From Nemertoderma westbladi (taxonomy: Eukaryota; Xenacoelomorpha; Nemertodermatida; Nemertodermatidae): a stretch of DNA of 64,000 nucleotides. Of this stretch, positions 63,651-64,000 are shown piece after piece. The notes under the pieces are model-generated. The model was given only the letters and a program-made list of their open reading frames with translations, did no database searches and was not told the DNA's origin. The DNA lies in contig JAUCBJ010003703.1 of NCBI GenBank assembly GCA_032718475.1, positions 1 to 64,000 of the forward strand. Reading direction: 5' to 3'. Made by a program: the position numbers and the translations under genes. Each line of letters opens with the position of its first letter. Within the stretch, counting starts at the first letter, position 1.

Positions 63651-64000
63651 GAACAATATCTTTGGGTTGACTCACAAAAAAGTCTTGTTTCGGTTAGCTT
63701 TCAAGAAATATCTGACAATTCCACACACATCTGCCAAAGATTGTTACATTAAATTCGAATTATTAAGGGGGGGGTACACCATTTTCGGACAACTCTTCGA
63801 TTTATCACTCTCAGCGTTTCAAAATTGTTTGGTTTTGGCTAAAATTTGGCATATAGGTGCCTAAGATGCTATTCTACATGACAGGTCAGAAAAAAAATTT
63901 TTTTCGCTATTTAATATTAGTTAATACTAGTTAACAATAAAAAAAACTTGGTTGCGCTTAAAACCCTAAGGCTTTTACAGTTTTGAACCTAATCACATGA
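63651..64000. other. Window end, LINE 3' flank
   Basis: AT-rich sequence with a short G run at 63,767 and homopolymer A/T runs. It may include the LINE 3' untranslated region. The 79-codon frame at 63,625-63,864 has no recognisable motif. Confidence 0.4.

Overview
This window is gene-poor, AT-rich eukaryotic DNA dominated by nested mobile elements and tandem repeats. Spliced-gene signals, non-LTR retrotransposons, a BEL/Pao LTR element, piggyBac and several 8-bp-TSD (hAT-type) DNA transposons, together with a frequent TAGGCCTA motif, point to a metazoan, probably a marine invertebrate. The species cannot be read from the sequence. I see no bacterial genes, operons, rRNA, functional tRNA or CRISPR array.

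Layout, 0-30 kb. A broken low-complexity ORF (1-920). A tRNA-headed SINE with 94-bp repeats (1.7-2.1 kb). A repeat-rich block with the first copy of a 12-bp minisatellite (2.6-5.1 kb). A TTAA-flanked piggyBac with a broken transposase (6.6-8.8 kb). A minus-strand SINE (10.06-10.35 kb). A long C2H2 zinc-finger gene (13.5-15.2 kb, minus) whose original array ran on to 11.4 kb but is cut by a stop codon and by a hAT-type insertion (11,712-13,340). A full-length but decayed LINE (18.4-24.8 kb, minus), interrupted in ORF1 by a hAT-type element (21,791-24,109) that carries two minisatellite arrays in opposite orientation.

Layout, 27-46 kb. A 6.1-kb hAT-type element (28,085-34,162) forms a giant imperfect palindrome: two inverted higher-order repeat arrays around a single-copy spacer. 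A decayed LINE follows (34.7-35.9 kb). Then comes a set of nested TIR elements: an outer one of about 10 kb (36,333-46,401) and an inner one of about 8.2 kb (37,818-45,994) with ACGT-rich subterminal arrays. The inner element contains a split gene whose exons join in phase and resemble the N-terminal part of DUF4806-type metazoan proteins, and then a 3.5-kb minisatellite of 30-bp units with almost no cytosine on the plus strand.

Layout, 47-64 kb. A LINE 3' half (47.3-49.35 kb), a BEL/Pao element on the minus strand (50.7-58.08 kb) with a perfect tRNA-Gly primer-binding site but decayed gag/pol and a Helitron-like insertion, a TIR element starting CACTA (58,501-60,182), a LINE fragment (60.3-61.2 kb) and a LINE with an in-frame internal deletion that leaves a 393-codon ORF (62.5-63.65 kb).

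The most unusual theme is repeated association of TIR elements with long tandem arrays, twice as inverted pairs, with intact target-site duplications suggesting fairly recent movement. The only plausible intact host-type protein is the zinc-finger protein; nearly everything else is mobile or repetitive. All family names come from motif recognition by eye, with no database search.
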